From: CAWJNF01 sp963844235
GTDB taxonomy: Bacteria > Actinomycetota > Thermoleophilia > Gaiellales > Gaiellaceae
Reading direction: 5' to 3'
DNA length: 64,000 bases
Assembly: GCA_963844235.1 (NCBI GenBank)
Contig: CAWJNF010000005.1
Coordinates: forward strand, 248,001-312,000
Part shown: positions 43,352 to 54,148 of the stretch, in pieces
Layout: every line of letters begins with the position of its first letter
Numbering within the stretch: position 1 is the first letter of the stretch
Translations under genes and position numbers: made by a program
Notes under the pieces: generated by a model
What the model was told of the DNA's origin: nothing
What the model saw: only the letters and a program-made list of their open reading frames with translations
Database searches by the model: none

Positions 43352-43376
43352 GGGCCGGATGAGATCCGGCCCCTAC
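43352..43376. repeat. Palindromic intergenic repeat, copy 5
   Basis: GGGCCGGAT-gag-ATCCGGCCCCTAC. The right arm runs into CCCCTACAAT, and TACAAT (43374-43379) is a good -10 box 5 nt before the ATG at 43385. The repeat may thus supply promoter sequence to the next gene. Confidence 0.75.
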
Positions 43377-43384
43377 AATCGGGC

Positions 43385-44432
43385 ATGAGGTCGCGCCGAG
43401 TCGCCAGCGCGGTCGCCGTGGTGGTCGTCGCGGCCGTCGGCGGGGTGGCGCTGCTCGACGCCATCCGTGGCGCGCGCCCCGCAGCGCAGCCGGGCCCCGA
43501 GCCGCCCGCGGTCGCCGGGCTCTCCGGGCGTGATCTTCCTCCGCCCGGCGCTCTCGCGGGCAGGATCGTCTTCGCGGAGCGCGACGGCTGCCGGCTCCGC
43601 GTCCTCGACCTGCCGTCTCTGGCCCTGGGAGCGCCGGGTCCCGGCGACAGGTTGCCGCTTCTGGGCCTCGCCGCGCGGCGATTTCGCGGTGGTCACCGGC
43701 GCTGCCGAGGACAGCGTGCTCGAGCTCGTACGTCTCGCCGGCGAGCGGCCGCTGCTCGTGCGACGTCTCGGAGAGGCGACGAGCCCGCCCGCCTGGTCGG
43801 CGGACGGCACGCGACTGGCCTGGTGCGCCGGCCCGTCCACGACCATGCTCGAGCTCGTCGCCTGGCGAAGCGAGCGGCGGCCCGGCTGCTATCCAGCGTT
43901 CAGGCCTGACGGGTCGCTCGTTACTCGGCAGGTGACCGAGGAGGGGCTCGTCGTCTATCGCAACGGCCGCGTTGTCACTCGGCCCGAGCCGTCGGCCGGG
44001 CGGCACGTCGTTGGTCACGGCGTCTTGCCGGACGGGCGCCTCCTGGTCGCGATTCAAAGCCGGCGGGACGAGGCGGTGCTCGAGCTGTGGCGTGGCGAGG
44101 CGCTCGAGCGCACGGTACCGATCGAGACGTACGGGATGATCGCGCAGGCCTTCGCCGTCCGCCTCGATCTTGTCGGTGAGACGGAAGCGGCGGTAACGCC
44201 GCCGTCCAACCTCAGCGCGCTCAGGCCGGACAACCTCGTCTCCTCCATCGACTTCCGGGACGGGCGGCCTGCGGACGGCCTGGCGGAGCCTCCGAGCGGC
44301 GGCGTCGCCTTCTCGCCGGACGGCGCCTGGGTCGCGTTCGCGACGGGCGGAGAGATCCTCGTCTTCGCCGGCGGCGCGACCGAGCCCGCGTACACCTTGC
44401 CGATCGCCGCGCGGGCGGTCGCGTGGCGGTGA
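43385..44432 (+). CDS. Membrane-anchored beta-propeller (TolB/WD40-like) protein, frameshifted
   Basis: About 348 residues. An N-terminal membrane anchor (RRVASAVAVVVVAAVGGVAL, residues 4-23) and the beginning of a propeller (GRIVFAERDGCRLRVLDLPS) lie in one frame. The remaining blades (RGDFAVVTGAAEDSVLELVR, SPPAWSADGTRLAWCAGPST, HGVLPDGRLLVAIQSRRDEA, GVAFSPDGAWVAFATGGEIL) lie in another. Removing one base, probably in the C3 run at 43640-43642, reunites them. Function unknown; it faces the outside of the membrane by topology. A MITE-like repeat follows its stop. Confidence 0.7.
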
Positions 44433-44445
44433 CGAACAGCTCAGA

Positions 44446-44531
44446 CGACCGGGGTCAAGTCTTGCAAAGCAACATAAGGGACTCTCAGCTCGTTCGCGCT
44501 TATGTGCGTATACAAGACTTGACCCCGGTCG
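44446..44531. mobile_element. MITE-like inverted repeat, copy 1
   Basis: 86 bp with near-perfect terminal inverted repeats: CGACCGGGGTCAAGTCTTG at the left and CAAGACTTGACCCCGGTCG at the right. The interior keeps a second short pairing (ACATAAG/CTTATGT). The same element without the outer CGACC occurs at 54149-54221. No transposase is present in the window. The GGGGTCAAGTCTTG end resembles repeats linked to REP-associated tyrosine transposases (recollection, not verified). Confidence 0.7.
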
Positions 44532-44542
44532 CAGCCGGCGGC

Positions 44543-45657
44543 TCAGCTGGCTGGTGCGCTGACCTGGAACAGATCGGCCCCGGCCGCGGAGAGGAGCGCG
44601 TCGCCCTCGTCGGAGAACACGTGTAGGCGCCGTGTGTCGAGCCTCGCCTTGACCGCCTGATCCTGCTTCAGCTTCAGGGTCGGCGGAGCGAGGGCCTTCA
44701 CGACACGGTCGTCGAGCTGGAGGTCGACGACGGTCTCGCCGCCGAGCGGCTCCGTGACGTAGACCGACGCTGCGATGCCCGCATCGCCCTCGCCCTCGAT
44801 GTGGACGTCCTCGGGGCGAATGCCGAGCCAGCATGCGGCGCCGTCGTCGAGCGGGATCTCCGCCGCGGTCGCCACGTCGAACGAGGCGTGGCGAAGGCGC
44901 AGGGTGCCGTTCGAGCGCGCCGCGGTCGCCGGGAGGAAGTTCATCGGGGGCGATCCGACGACGGTCGCGACGAAGCGGTTCGCGGGCCGGTGGTAGATGT
45001 CCTCCGGCGGAGCGATCTGCTGGACCACGCCTTCGCGCAGGACGAGGATCCGGTCGGCCATGCTCATCGCCTCGACCTGATCGTGCGTGACGTAGACGAG
45101 CGTGCGGCCGAGGTCCCGCTGGAGCCGCTTGAGCTCGGTGCGCATCTCGAGCCGTAGCAGCGCGTCGAGCGCCGAGATCGGCTCGTCGAACAGGAACGCC
45201 TTCGGGTCGCGCACGATGGCACGCCCGAGCGCGACTCGCTGGCGCTCGCCGCCGGAGAGCTTGCCGGGCTTGCGGTCGAGCAGCCGCTCGATGTGCAGCG
45301 TCCTGGCAACGCTCTCCACCCGCTCCTTGATCTCCTGCTTCGGCACTTTGTGTCGCTTGAGCGGGAACGCGAGGTTGTCGTAGACGCTCTTGTCCGGATA
45401 GAGCGCGAGGTTCTGGAACACGATGGCGATGTCGCGGTCGCCGGGCCACACGTCGGTGACGCGGGCGTCGTCGAGGTAGACGTCGCCCTCGTCGGGCTCC
45501 TCGAGCCCCACGATCGTGCGCAGCGTCGTGGTCTTGCCCGCACCCGGGGGCCCGAGAATGGCGAAGAACTCGCCGTCGGCCACGTCGAACGAGACACCGT
45601 TCAGCGCGGTCACCTGCCCGAAGCGCTTGACGATGCTCTCGACGCGGATGCTGGCCA

Positions 45658-45658
<1 letters not shown>
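44543..45658 (-). CDS. Sugar/polyol ABC importer, ATP-binding subunit 1 (MalK/UgpC type)
   Basis: 371 residues. Walker A LGPPGAGKTTTLRTIVGLEE, Q loop VFQNLALYPDKSVYDN, intact ABC signature LSGGERQRVALGRAIV, Walker B AFLFDEPISALDALLRLEMR, H loop VTHDQVEAM. The C-terminal OB-fold regulatory domain (about 240-371: GIRPEDVHIEGEG, EPLGGETVVDLQL) is typical of sugar importers. Last gene of a five-gene minus-strand operon. The ATG at 45658 shares one base with the previous stop. It has the normal signature, unlike its partner. Confidence 0.94.
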
Positions 45659-46755
<1,097 letters not shown>

Positions 46756-46762
46756 GTCTCGC

Positions 46763-47683
46763 CTACCGCTTGATTGCGCCGAACGTGAGGCCGCGGACGA
46801 GGTAGCGCTGGATCAGGAGCCCGAAGACCGCCGGCGGGATGATCAGCAGGCAGGCGAGGGCGGCCTGCAGGCCGTACTCGTTGCCCGACGCGCCGCCTTG
46901 CAGCGACTGCAGGTACACGGGAGCCGTGTTCATGACGTCCTGCGTCATCACGCGGGCGATCAGGAAGTCCGACCAGTTGAGGATGAAGACGAACAGCGCC
47001 GTCGCCGCGAGCCCACCCTTCACCTGAGGGAGCACGGCCCTGAAGAATGCCCCCCACTGCGTGCACCCATCGACGATGGCCGCTTCCGAGATCTCCCGCG
47101 GGACTTCCTGGAAGAAGCTTCGCATCAGCCAGACGACGAACGGGAACGTGACCGCCCCGTACAAGATGATCAACCCCTGGTGCGTGTTCCAGAGGCCGAC
47201 CTGGACCCACATGAACAGGAGCGGGATCATGATCGCGATCGGCGGGAACATGCGTAACTGCAGGATCTGGAACGGCAGCGTCTTCCCACCGGCTCGGAAG
47301 CGCGCGATCCCGTAGGCGGTGAAGATCCCGATGACCAGCGCGAGCACCGTGCCGCCCACCGAGGCGATGACCGAGTTCTTGAGGTAGGGGACCGCGGAGC
47401 GGGAGCGCTCCGTCGCGAACGGGCTGCGCTCGCCCGAGCCCAGGCCGAGAATCTTCTCGTAGTTCTCGAGCGTCGGGTTCTCGGGCCACCAGTACACCTG
47501 GCCGGGCGGGTTCCACTCCTTCAGCGGCTTGAACGACATCGTGACCGTCCAGTAGAGCGGGAAGGCAAAGGCGGCCCCGATGAGGAGGATCGTGGCGATC
47601 CGCGCGATCGGCTTGAGCCGAGTCCCTCGTGCCGGGCGGACGTCGGCGTAGCCCCGTTCCTCGGTTGTCGCGACGGTGGCCAT
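46763..47683 (-). CDS. Sugar/polyol ABC importer, permease (MalG type)
   Basis: 306 residues with six membrane helices. The first helix is IARIATILLIGAAFAFPLYW, and the EAA loop that contacts the ATPase is EISEAAIVDGCTQWGAFFRA (EAA---G form). LIIPPAVFGLLIQRYLVRGL near the end. Overlap-free, 7 nt before the ATPase gene and 1 nt after the upstream permease, so translationally linked. Confidence 0.94.
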   Translation of the reverse strand: MATVATTEERGYADVRPARGTRLKPIARIATILLIGAAFAFPLYWTVTMSFKPLKEWNPPGQVYWWPENPTLENYEKILGLGSGERSPFATERSRSAVPYLKNSVIASVGGTVLALVIGIFTAYGIARFRAGGKTLPFQILQLRMFPPIAIMIPLLFMWVQVGLWNTHQGLIILYGAVTFPFVVWLMRSFFQEVPREISEAAIVDGCTQWGAFFRAVLPQVKGGLAATALFVFILNWSDFLIARVMTQDVMNTAPVYLQSLQGGASGNEYGLQAALACLLIIPPAVFGLLIQRYLVRGLTFGAIKR

Positions 47684-47684
47684 C

Positions 47685-48722
47685 TCAGACCCTCGCCTCC
47701 GCCTCGATCGCTTCCTCGACCCGCTGCGACGGGGCCGCTCCGACCGCCTCGGCGCCGGTGAGCTCCTCGAGGGTCTCCTCCTGCGCGCGCTCGATCGGGC
47801 GGATGGCCCAGAAACCGACGATGCTGACGAAGATGAGCACGATGATGGCGACGGAGCTCGCGTATCCCCAGCGCGTGTTCTGCGCCGTCTCGTCGAAGAG
47901 GTAGACGGAGATGTTCGTCGTCGCCTCTCCGGGCCCGCCCTGGGTGAGGAGGTAGATCGGGTCGAACATCTTGAACGCCTCGATCGCGCGGATGATGACC
48001 GCGATCAAGAGGATCGGCTTCATCATCGGGAGGATGAGGTAGCGCATCTCGTGCCGGAAACGGGCCCCGAGGATCCGGGCCGCATTCATCTGATCCTCCG
48101 GGAGCGCCGCCAGTCCCGAGAGGAAGATGAGGAACATGAGCGGCGTCCACTGCCAGATGTCCACGACCATGACCGACCAGATCGCGAGGTCCGGATTCTG
48201 CAGCCACTTGATCGGCTCGTCGAGGCCGAAGACCGCCTCGAGCGCCTCGTTGATCGGGCCGTCCTGCTGGAACAGCATGAAGAAGATGAAGCCCGAGACG
48301 GCCGGGACGACCATCATCGGGAGCAGGAAGAACACCGTCACGAAGCCTCGGCCGCGGAAGCTCTTGAGCAGGAGCAACGCGAGCCCGAACCCGAGAGCGA
48401 ACTCGACGGCGACGCACACGACGGTGATGAGGACCGTCCGCCACATCGCGCCCCAGAAGGCCGTCGACGTCAGCGCTTCCCAGTAGCCGTCGAACCAGTG
48501 CCAGTACTCGTAGGCGTGCCAGAAGTTGACGCCCGTCGTCGGCCCCCAGCTCGTGAACCCGATGTAGATGGCGATCGCCGCTGGAAACAGGACGATGAAC
48601 GCCATCAGCAGCTGGCCTGGCGCGATCAGCGCCCCGGCCACCCGCTTGTCGTTGCGACCGCCGAGGTCCGGCAGGCGCGACTTCGCCTGCCGGACCTCGA
48701 GCTGGGATGTATGCGCCTCCAT
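47685..48722 (-). CDS. Sugar/polyol ABC importer, permease (MalF/UgpA type)
   Basis: 345 residues, six or more membrane segments (GQLLMAFIVLFPAAIAIYIG, FVTVFFLLPMMVVPAVSGFI). The EAA loop is PEDQMNAARILGARFRHEMR. A long periplasmic loop between helices (around 60-100, NFWHAYEYWHWFDGYW). The C-terminal cytoplasmic tail IERAQEETLEELTGAEAVGA is longer than usual. ATG at 48722 is 22 nt after the binding-protein gene stop. Confidence 0.94.
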   Translation of the reverse strand: MEAHTSQLEVRQAKSRLPDLGGRNDKRVAGALIAPGQLLMAFIVLFPAAIAIYIGFTSWGPTTGVNFWHAYEYWHWFDGYWEALTSTAFWGAMWRTVLITVVCVAVEFALGFGLALLLLKSFRGRGFVTVFFLLPMMVVPAVSGFIFFMLFQQDGPINEALEAVFGLDEPIKWLQNPDLAIWSVMVVDIWQWTPLMFLIFLSGLAALPEDQMNAARILGARFRHEMRYLILPMMKPILLIAVIIRAIEAFKMFDPIYLLTQGGPGEATTNISVYLFDETAQNTRWGYASSVAIIVLIFVSIVGFWAIRPIERAQEETLEELTGAEAVGAAPSQRVEEAIEAEARV

Positions 48723-48744
48723 ACCTCCTGGAGAGTCCTGCGCG

Positions 48745-50596
48745 CTAGCCCGCTAGGCCTGCCAGCAGGTCCTCCAGGGTGAACGCCGATCCCTCGGTCG
48801 AGACGTCCGTGACTGTCAGCTGCTCGCCCGGGGTATCCACCACGGTCGGGAACGCGGCGTTATAGGTCGCGAGAGCCTCGACCTGGACATCGACGCCCTG
48901 CTCGTCCGTGATCTGGTTCCAGCGTGTCTCGAGGGCCGCTGCCGCCTGCTCGGGCGACTGCTGTCCGGTGAGCACCTTCTGCAGCTCCTCGCTGAGCGAG
49001 TCGCGGTACGCGCCGCCGCCCTTGAGCGTGACCGGCGGAGCCGTGCGCGGAACGATGTTGGCGAACTGGCCGAGCGGCTGCGGCTTGTAGCTGACGGCGA
49101 CGTTGCGGGTCGCTCATCGTGTAGATGTGGTGCGGATCCTGGTAGCCGCCGAGGTTGAACGTCAGGAACGTGTATGCCCTGGCGCCGCCGGCCCACTGGA
49201 GGAAGAGGTAGGCAGCCTCGTGGCGAGCCGGGTCGGCGAAGGCGTTCACGCCGTAGCTGATGTTGTAGAAGATCACCGGCCGGCGGACGAGCGCGCCGTC
49301 GACCTCGCGGCCCGGCGTGACGTCGCTCTTGATGTACTGACCGACGTTCGCGGTGTCGTAGGCCGGGTTGCCGGGGACGAGCTTCGTCTGGTTCGGGAAG
49401 GACCCGCCCATGAAGCCGTTGCCGGCGCCCATGACCTGGTACTGGCCGATCCAGTCCTTCTCGAGCATGCCGCCGGGCGGCTTGTTCTCGAGCGACGCCA
49501 GCAGCTCGGCAAAGGCGCGCACGCCCGCCTCGTTGTTGACGTTGGCCGACCCGTCCTCGTTGAAGTAGTACAGATTCGGATTGGCGGCGGAGACGAAGCG
49601 CTCGTTCCACTTCACGGCGCCCCAGAACGGTGCCAGCGTGTTGGCGTCGCCGAAGATCGGGATCTCGGCGTCGGGCCGCGTGAAGAACGCGGCGACCTCG
49701 TCGTGATGCTCCCACGTCAGCGGGAACTCGAGTGGACGGCCGTACTGATCCTCGAACGCGGCCTGCTCGTCCGGGTTCTCGAGCAGGTCGGAGCGATAGA
49801 AGTACGGCTGCGTGTCGTTGTCGAAGGCGACGAAGTAGTAGGCGCCCTTGTACTTGTTGAAGAGGTTGACCGTCGTCTCGCCGCCGGCGTACCCGAACTC
49901 GGGGTCGAGCCAGCTCGGCTGGTACTTCTCGACGTACTCGTCGAGCGGCAGGATGAGCCCGGCCTCGGCGAAGTCGCCCGTCTCCTCGATCGCCGACGTG
50001 ACGATGTCGAAGCTCCCGTTCTGGGTCGAGGCGTTGCGGAGGTTCTCCTGGTACTCCGAAGCCGGGTCGGTCTCGATGAACTCGATCTTGATCCCGGTCT
50101 CTTCCTCGAACAGCTGCACGAACGACGGGGCGCCTTCCGGCCAGGGGTTCTCGAACTGCGGCCGGGCGAAGTTGAGCACCTGGATGATCAGGGTGTCGGG
50201 CGCGGCTCCGTCCTGACGCAACTGGCGTAGCGCCGAGATCGCGCGTCCTTCCTCCGAGTCGAGCGGGTACTGGTAGCGCTCGGCTCCGGTGAATCCGACC
50301 GGGCCGCCGTACATGCCCTCGGCGAGCCCGTCCTTCAGCGGCGCCTCCTCCGACGGCGGTGCCGGAGCTGCCGGCTCGGTCGTCGCCGCGGGCTCCGATG
50401 TCGCCGGCGGCTCCGCGGGAGGCTCGGCCGGTGGCGCCGGGGCCGCCTCCTCGTCGTCGCCGCCGCAGGCTGCGAGCAGGAGCGCGAAGCTCGTTGCCCC
50501 CGCTCCGGCGAGCAGGCCGCGGCGCGTGATGGGCTTGCGCAGCAGCTCCTCGCCGGGTAGCGAGTCCCGCATCCTCTCGAACCTCTCCTTGCTCAT
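48745..50596 (-). CDS. Extracellular solute-binding lipoprotein of the ABC importer, frameshifted
   Basis: About 616 residues. N-terminus with a twin-arginine and lipobox pattern: ITRRGLLAGAGATSFALLLA followed by AC (Cys about residue 43), then an Ala-Pro-Glu linker. The main body (NFARPQFENPWPEGAPSFVQ, FEEETGIKIEFIETDPASEY, QPYFYRSDLLENPDEQAAFE, NGFMGGSFPNQTKLVPGNPA) is a type I sugar-binding protein of large size. After HHIYTMSD the frame is lost; removing one base from the G3 run at 49107-49109 (plus strand) restores RNVAVSYKPQPLGQFANIVP and SLSEELQKVLTGQQSPEQAA to the stop at 48745. ATG after CGAGGAGGAGGCG. First gene of the operon. Confidence 0.9.
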
Positions 50597-50669
50597 CGCC
50601 TCCTCCTCGTGTAAGGCAGATCGCCGCAGTGCAGTCGCTTCCTAGCGCTCCGTTCCCCCCAGGTCGTTC

Positions 50670-50728
50670 CGTTCCGAACAGCAGCGCGGAATGGGGGCTG
50701 TATACCAAGTTCGGGCACGGGTTGTCCA
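50670..50728 (-). promoter_or_regulatory. Promoter and operator of the ABC importer operon
   Basis: On the minus strand: TGGACA (50728-50723), 18-bp spacer, TATACA (50704-50699). Downstream, CTGTTCGGAACG (50681-50670) repeats the operator found at the GntR gene start (CTGTTCGGAACAG). It would lie about 10-20 nt into the transcript, fitting repression. The binding-protein ATG is at 50596. Confidence 0.6.
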
Positions 50729-50753
50729 GCGGGAACGGCTCGCTTCGTACTTG

Positions 50754-50811
50754 TTGACGACGCGCTTCGCCGTTTGTTAGCGTCCGCGCGCACCGTGGCT
50801 GTTCGGAACAG
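50754..50811 (+). promoter_or_regulatory. Leaderless promoter and operator of the GntR gene
   Basis: TTGACG (50754-50759), 18-bp spacer, TAGCGT (50778-50783); 11 nt later is GTG 50795. The 13-bp near-palindrome CTGTTCGGAACAG (50799-50811) overlaps codons 2-6, as expected for an autoregulated leaderless gene. A matching site is in the divergent transporter promoter. Confidence 0.6.
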
Positions 50812-51556
50812 TGGCACAGACGCGAGTCTCGGGTCGATCCGGCGCGAGAACCTGCCCGCGAGCATCGCCGCCGAGCTTCGCCGCCGCATCCAGCACGGGG
50901 AGCTCGAGGCGGGCGATCGGCTGCCGGGCCACCGCGAGCTCGCGGCGGCGTTCGCGGTCAGCGTCGGCTCGGTGCGCGAGGCGATCAGCATGCTCATCAG
51001 CGAGGGCCTGATCGAGACCCGCGCCGGCCTCGGCACGTTCGTCGCGAACGGTGGCGGCGGGTCGGCTGCACCGGTGCGGTCCGGCCGCCCGCTCTCCCGC
51101 AAGGAGGCCGAGGAGCTCGTCGAGGCTCGCGCCGTGATCGAGGTGGAGATCGCCGCCCTGGCGGCCCGGCGAGCGCTTCCGGAGCAGGTGGCGCGCCTGG
51201 GGAGAGCTGCCGAGCGGCTCGAGGTGGCGGCGGCGAGCCCCCGCGCATACGCCGACGCCGACGTCGAGTTCCACCTCGCCCTCGCCGAGGCGGCCGGGAA
51301 TCGGTACCTCCTGCGCGCCCTTGGCGACGTCCGCGCCCTGCTCATAGAGGACATGGAGCTGGCTGCGGAGGTCGGTATCCGCCAGTTCGGCAGCCTCGGC
51401 TCCAGCGTCGACTCGCATCATCAGCTCGTCGACGCGATCGCCTCGCAGGACGTCGAGCGCGCCCGCGATGTCCTTGCCGCGATGGTGGGGCGTAACAGGG
51501 CGGCCGTCCTCGGGCTCTACGCCCTCGGCCCGCCGGCGGCCGGAGACGACGGGTGA
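50795..51556 (+). CDS. GntR/FadR family transcriptional regulator
   Basis: 253 residues from GTG 50795 (frame open to TTG 50774). Winged helix: ASIAAELRRRIQHGELEAGD, RLPGHRELAAAFAVSVGSVR, EAISMLISEGLIETRAGLGT, then a FadR-type (FCD) helical ligand domain (LVEARAVIEVEIAALAARRA, DADVEFHLALAEAAGNRYLL with Asp/His metal ligands, SHHQLVDAIASQDVERARDV). FadR-type regulators sense sugar acids, lactate or similar. Divergent from the ABC importer with shared operator sequences, so most likely its repressor. Confidence 0.93.
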   Translation: MAVRNSGTDASLGSIRRENLPASIAAELRRRIQHGELEAGDRLPGHRELAAAFAVSVGSVREAISMLISEGLIETRAGLGTFVANGGGGSAAPVRSGRPLSRKEAEELVEARAVIEVEIAALAARRALPEQVARLGRAAERLEVAAASPRAYADADVEFHLALAEAAGNRYLLRALGDVRALLIEDMELAAEVGIRQFGSLGSSVDSHHQLVDAIASQDVERARDVLAAMVGRNRAAVLGLYALGPPAAGDDG

Positions 51557-51618
51557 GGCGTACGCGGCGGCCCCGAGACATACGGTGAGCTCGTGCTCGT
51601 GAGTGGATCCGGCTAGCG

Positions 51619-52785
51619 ATGGCCTGGGACTCGGTGCACCTGTTCGAGTGTCCGACGAGGATCTTCTACGGCTGGGGCGGCGCCGTGGACGCGGGCGAAC
51701 GCTTGCGCGAGCTCGCCGTCCAGCGCGCCGTGCTCGTATCGGACGCCGGTCTCCGGGCGGCCGGGACGGTCGAGCGCGTCGCCGAGCACGTCCACGGCGC
51801 CGGGATCGACGTCGCGCTCTACGACCGCACCGAGCAGAACCCGACGACGACGAACCTGGAGGAGATCGTCGAGCTCTACCGCAGCGAGGGCTGCGACGGG
51901 CTGATCGGGCTCGGCGGGGGCTCGTCGATGGACGCCGCCAAGGCGGCCGCGGCACTGATCGAGAACGGCGGCTCGGTGTGGGACTATCGCGGCAAGGATC
52001 TCGTGCCGCGACCGGGCCCGCCGGTGCTCTGCATGCCGACCACCTGTGGAACCGGTGCGGAGGTGACGTTCGTCGTCGTCATCACCGATCCGGCCGAGCA
52101 CTTCAAGGTCGTGTGCGCCGCTCGCAATCTCGCCGCTCGGGTTGCGATCGTCGATCCGGAGCTCGTGCTCTCCGCACCGTCTGCCGTGATCGCGGCGACC
52201 GGCGCCGATGCGCTCGCGCACGCGACAGAGTCCTACGTGAACGTCGGCTCCGACCCGTTGCTCGACGCGATCAACATCCGCTCGATCCGCATGATCGGCG
52301 CCAGTCTGCGAGCGGCCGTGAGCGAGAGGCAGCGCGACGCGGTCGGCCAGATGGCGCTCGCGAGCACGATGACGGGCGTCGCCTTCAACATGAACGCGAA
52401 CGCGATCGTCCACGCGGCCTCGACTCCGGTCACCGCCCACCACGGCGTCCCGCACGGCGTCGCAAACGCGATCTTCCTTGCCGATGGGCTCGACATCCTG
52501 CGCCCTGCGTGCGAGGAGAAGCTCGCGGACGTCGCGGCCGCGCTCGGCGAGGATGTCGACGGGCTCACGGAGGCCGAGGCCGCGACGAGGGCGATCGCCG
52601 GGATTCGGCGGCTGTGCGCAGACGTGGGTCTTCCCGGGACGCTGCGGGAGTGGGGGCTCGACCCGGCCGAGATGGACGTGCCGCGACTGGTCGAGGACGC
52701 GATGAAGAGCCGTAACATCACCACGAACCCGCGCGCGATAGGCCCGGCCGAGCTCGAGGACCTCTACCGGAGGGTGGCCGGGTGA
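51619..52785 (+). CDS. Iron-containing (type III) alcohol dehydrogenase
   Basis: 388 residues. CDGLIGLGGGSSMDAAKAAA (NAD-binding), PTTCGTGAEVT, and metal ligands in TGADALAHATESYVNVGSDP (Asp, His) and AHHGVPHGVANAIFLAD (two His). The C-terminal helical domain ends EDAMKSRNITTNPRAIGPAE, typical of the family (NPR). It oxidises or reduces a small alcohol/polyol with NAD(P). ATG at 51619. Same direction as the GntR gene, 62 nt downstream. Possible members of the pathway: 1,3-propanediol, lactaldehyde or glycerol-type substrates. Confidence 0.93.
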   Translation: MAWDSVHLFECPTRIFYGWGGAVDAGERLRELAVQRAVLVSDAGLRAAGTVERVAEHVHGAGIDVALYDRTEQNPTTTNLEEIVELYRSEGCDGLIGLGGGSSMDAAKAAAALIENGGSVWDYRGKDLVPRPGPPVLCMPTTCGTGAEVTFVVVITDPAEHFKVVCAARNLAARVAIVDPELVLSAPSAVIAATGADALAHATESYVNVGSDPLLDAINIRSIRMIGASLRAAVSERQRDAVGQMALASTMTGVAFNMNANAIVHAASTPVTAHHGVPHGVANAIFLADGLDILRPACEEKLADVAAALGEDVDGLTEAEAATRAIAGIRRLCADVGLPGTLREWGLDPAEMDVPRLVEDAMKSRNITTNPRAIGPAELEDLYRRVAG

Positions 52786-52801
52786 TGGCGTCCGACAGGG
52801 C

Positions 52802-52826
52802 GGGCCGGATGAGATCCGGCCCCTAC
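52802..52826. repeat. Palindromic intergenic repeat, copy 6
   Basis: GGGCCGGAT-gag-ATCCGGCCCCTAC, 16 nt after the Fe-alcohol dehydrogenase stop, same variant as the copy at 43352. Copy 7 follows 31 nt later, so copies come in pairs here as at 43304/43352. Confidence 0.8.
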
Positions 52827-52857
52827 GAGATCCCGTCGTCGGCCAACCCTTTCCGGG

Positions 52858-52885
52858 GTAGGGGCCGGATATATCCGGCCCCTAC
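52858..52885. repeat. Palindromic intergenic repeat, copy 7 (perfect 28-bp palindrome)
   Basis: GTAGGGGCCGGATA joined to TATCCGGCCCCTAC, identical to the copy at 39457. 39 nt before the ATG of the next gene. Confidence 0.85.
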
Positions 52886-52924
52886 ATGGGAAGGCGCGCC
52901 GTGGATCGCGGCCAGGGGCGTGAG

Positions 52925-54136
52925 ATGAAGGTCACGGGCGTCAAAACGCACCTCGTCCACTGCCCGATCCCGGAGGAGCATCGCGTGCGCTCGGGGGCCG
53001 GCTACAAGCTCGCGCGCCAGTCCCTGTTCGTCGAGCTCACGACCGACGAGGGCATCTCGGGTTTCGGGCCGTGCTCGTTCGGCTCGGTCTCGCTCGACCT
53101 GCGGTCGGTCGCCTCGCTGCTCGAGTCGACGTACGGGCCGGCGATCGTCGGCCTCGACCCGGCGCGCGTCGAGCACGTCTGGGACAAGGTCTACTACGGG
53201 GCCGTCACGCGCACGCATGGCCCACGTGGCGTTGGCGTCGCGATGCTCTCGGCGATCGACGTCGCGCTCTGGGACATCCGCGGCAAGACGCTCGGTCGGC
53301 CGATCTACGAGCTCCTCGGCGGCGCCGTGCGCGACACGCAGCCGCTCTACGTCAGCTCCGTGTACTGGTCGGCTCCCGAAGAGGCCGTGCGGCAGGCGCA
53401 GGCGTTCCTCGAGATGGGGTTCAACGCGTTCAAGGTCAAGGTCGGCCTCGACGTGAGGAACGACATCGAGTGCCTGCACGCGATCCGCGACGCGGTCGGC
53501 TACGACGTCGACGTGCTGGTCGACGCGAACCAGTGCTACACGCGGCACCTGGCGCTGCAGGTCGGCCGCGAGCTCGAGAAGCTGAGCGTGCTCTTCTTCG
53601 AGGAGCCGCTCCCGACCGACGACGTCGAGGGCCACCGGTTCCTGGCCGACAAGCTCGACGTCCGCATCGCGACGGGCGAGAACATGTACACGCGTTGGGA
53701 CTTCATGCCGTTTCTCACGGCCGGCGCGATCCACGTGGTGCAGGCGGACGCCTCCCGCTGCGGCGGCATCAGCGAGCTGCGGAAGATCGCCGACATCTCG
53801 AGCGGCTTCCACTGCCACGCCGTCCCGCACACGTTCTCGGACGCGCTGTCGATGGTCGCCAACCTCCACGTCGCCGCGGCCGCGACGAACGCGCCCGTCA
53901 TGGAGTACGACCGCACGTGGAACCCGCTGCAGGAGGAGCTCGTCACGAACCCGCCCGCCGTCCACGACTCCGTCATCGAGCTGCCGACCGGCCCCGGCCT
54001 CGGCGTCGAGATCGACTGGGACTTCGTCGCCGACCATCCGTGGAGCGACGAGATCGGCATCGGGCTCGCCTCCCGGCCCGCATTCGGGCTGGCCGCCGAG
54101 ACCATCCCCGACCGCACCGCCACATCGCTCTCGTGA
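52925..54136 (+). CDS. Enolase-superfamily acid-sugar dehydratase (mandelate racemase/MLE), second paralogue
   Basis: 403 residues. Capping domain then barrel: GFNAFKVKVGLDVRNDIECL (KxK), VDVLVDANQCYT (Asp), LFFEEPLPTDDVEGH (Glu), VRIATGENMYTRWDFMPFLT (Glu), and CHAVPHTFSDALSMVANLHV (His). These match the galactonate/rhamnonate-type dehydratase pattern. Start ATG at 52925 because the conserved MKVTGVKTHLVHCPIPEEHR begins there; the frame is open to 52886 but that stretch overlaps the repeat. Only about a quarter alike by eye to the enzyme at 17395, so different substrates are likely. Confidence 0.92.
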   Translation: MKVTGVKTHLVHCPIPEEHRVRSGAGYKLARQSLFVELTTDEGISGFGPCSFGSVSLDLRSVASLLESTYGPAIVGLDPARVEHVWDKVYYGAVTRTHGPRGVGVAMLSAIDVALWDIRGKTLGRPIYELLGGAVRDTQPLYVSSVYWSAPEEAVRQAQAFLEMGFNAFKVKVGLDVRNDIECLHAIRDAVGYDVDVLVDANQCYTRHLALQVGRELEKLSVLFFEEPLPTDDVEGHRFLADKLDVRIATGENMYTRWDFMPFLTAGAIHVVQADASRCGGISELRKIADISSGFHCHAVPHTFSDALSMVANLHVAAAATNAPVMEYDRTWNPLQEELVTNPPAVHDSVIELPTGPGLGVEIDWDFVADHPWSDEIGIGLASRPAFGLAAETIPDRTATSLS

Positions 54137-54148
54137 GCTCCGAAGTTC

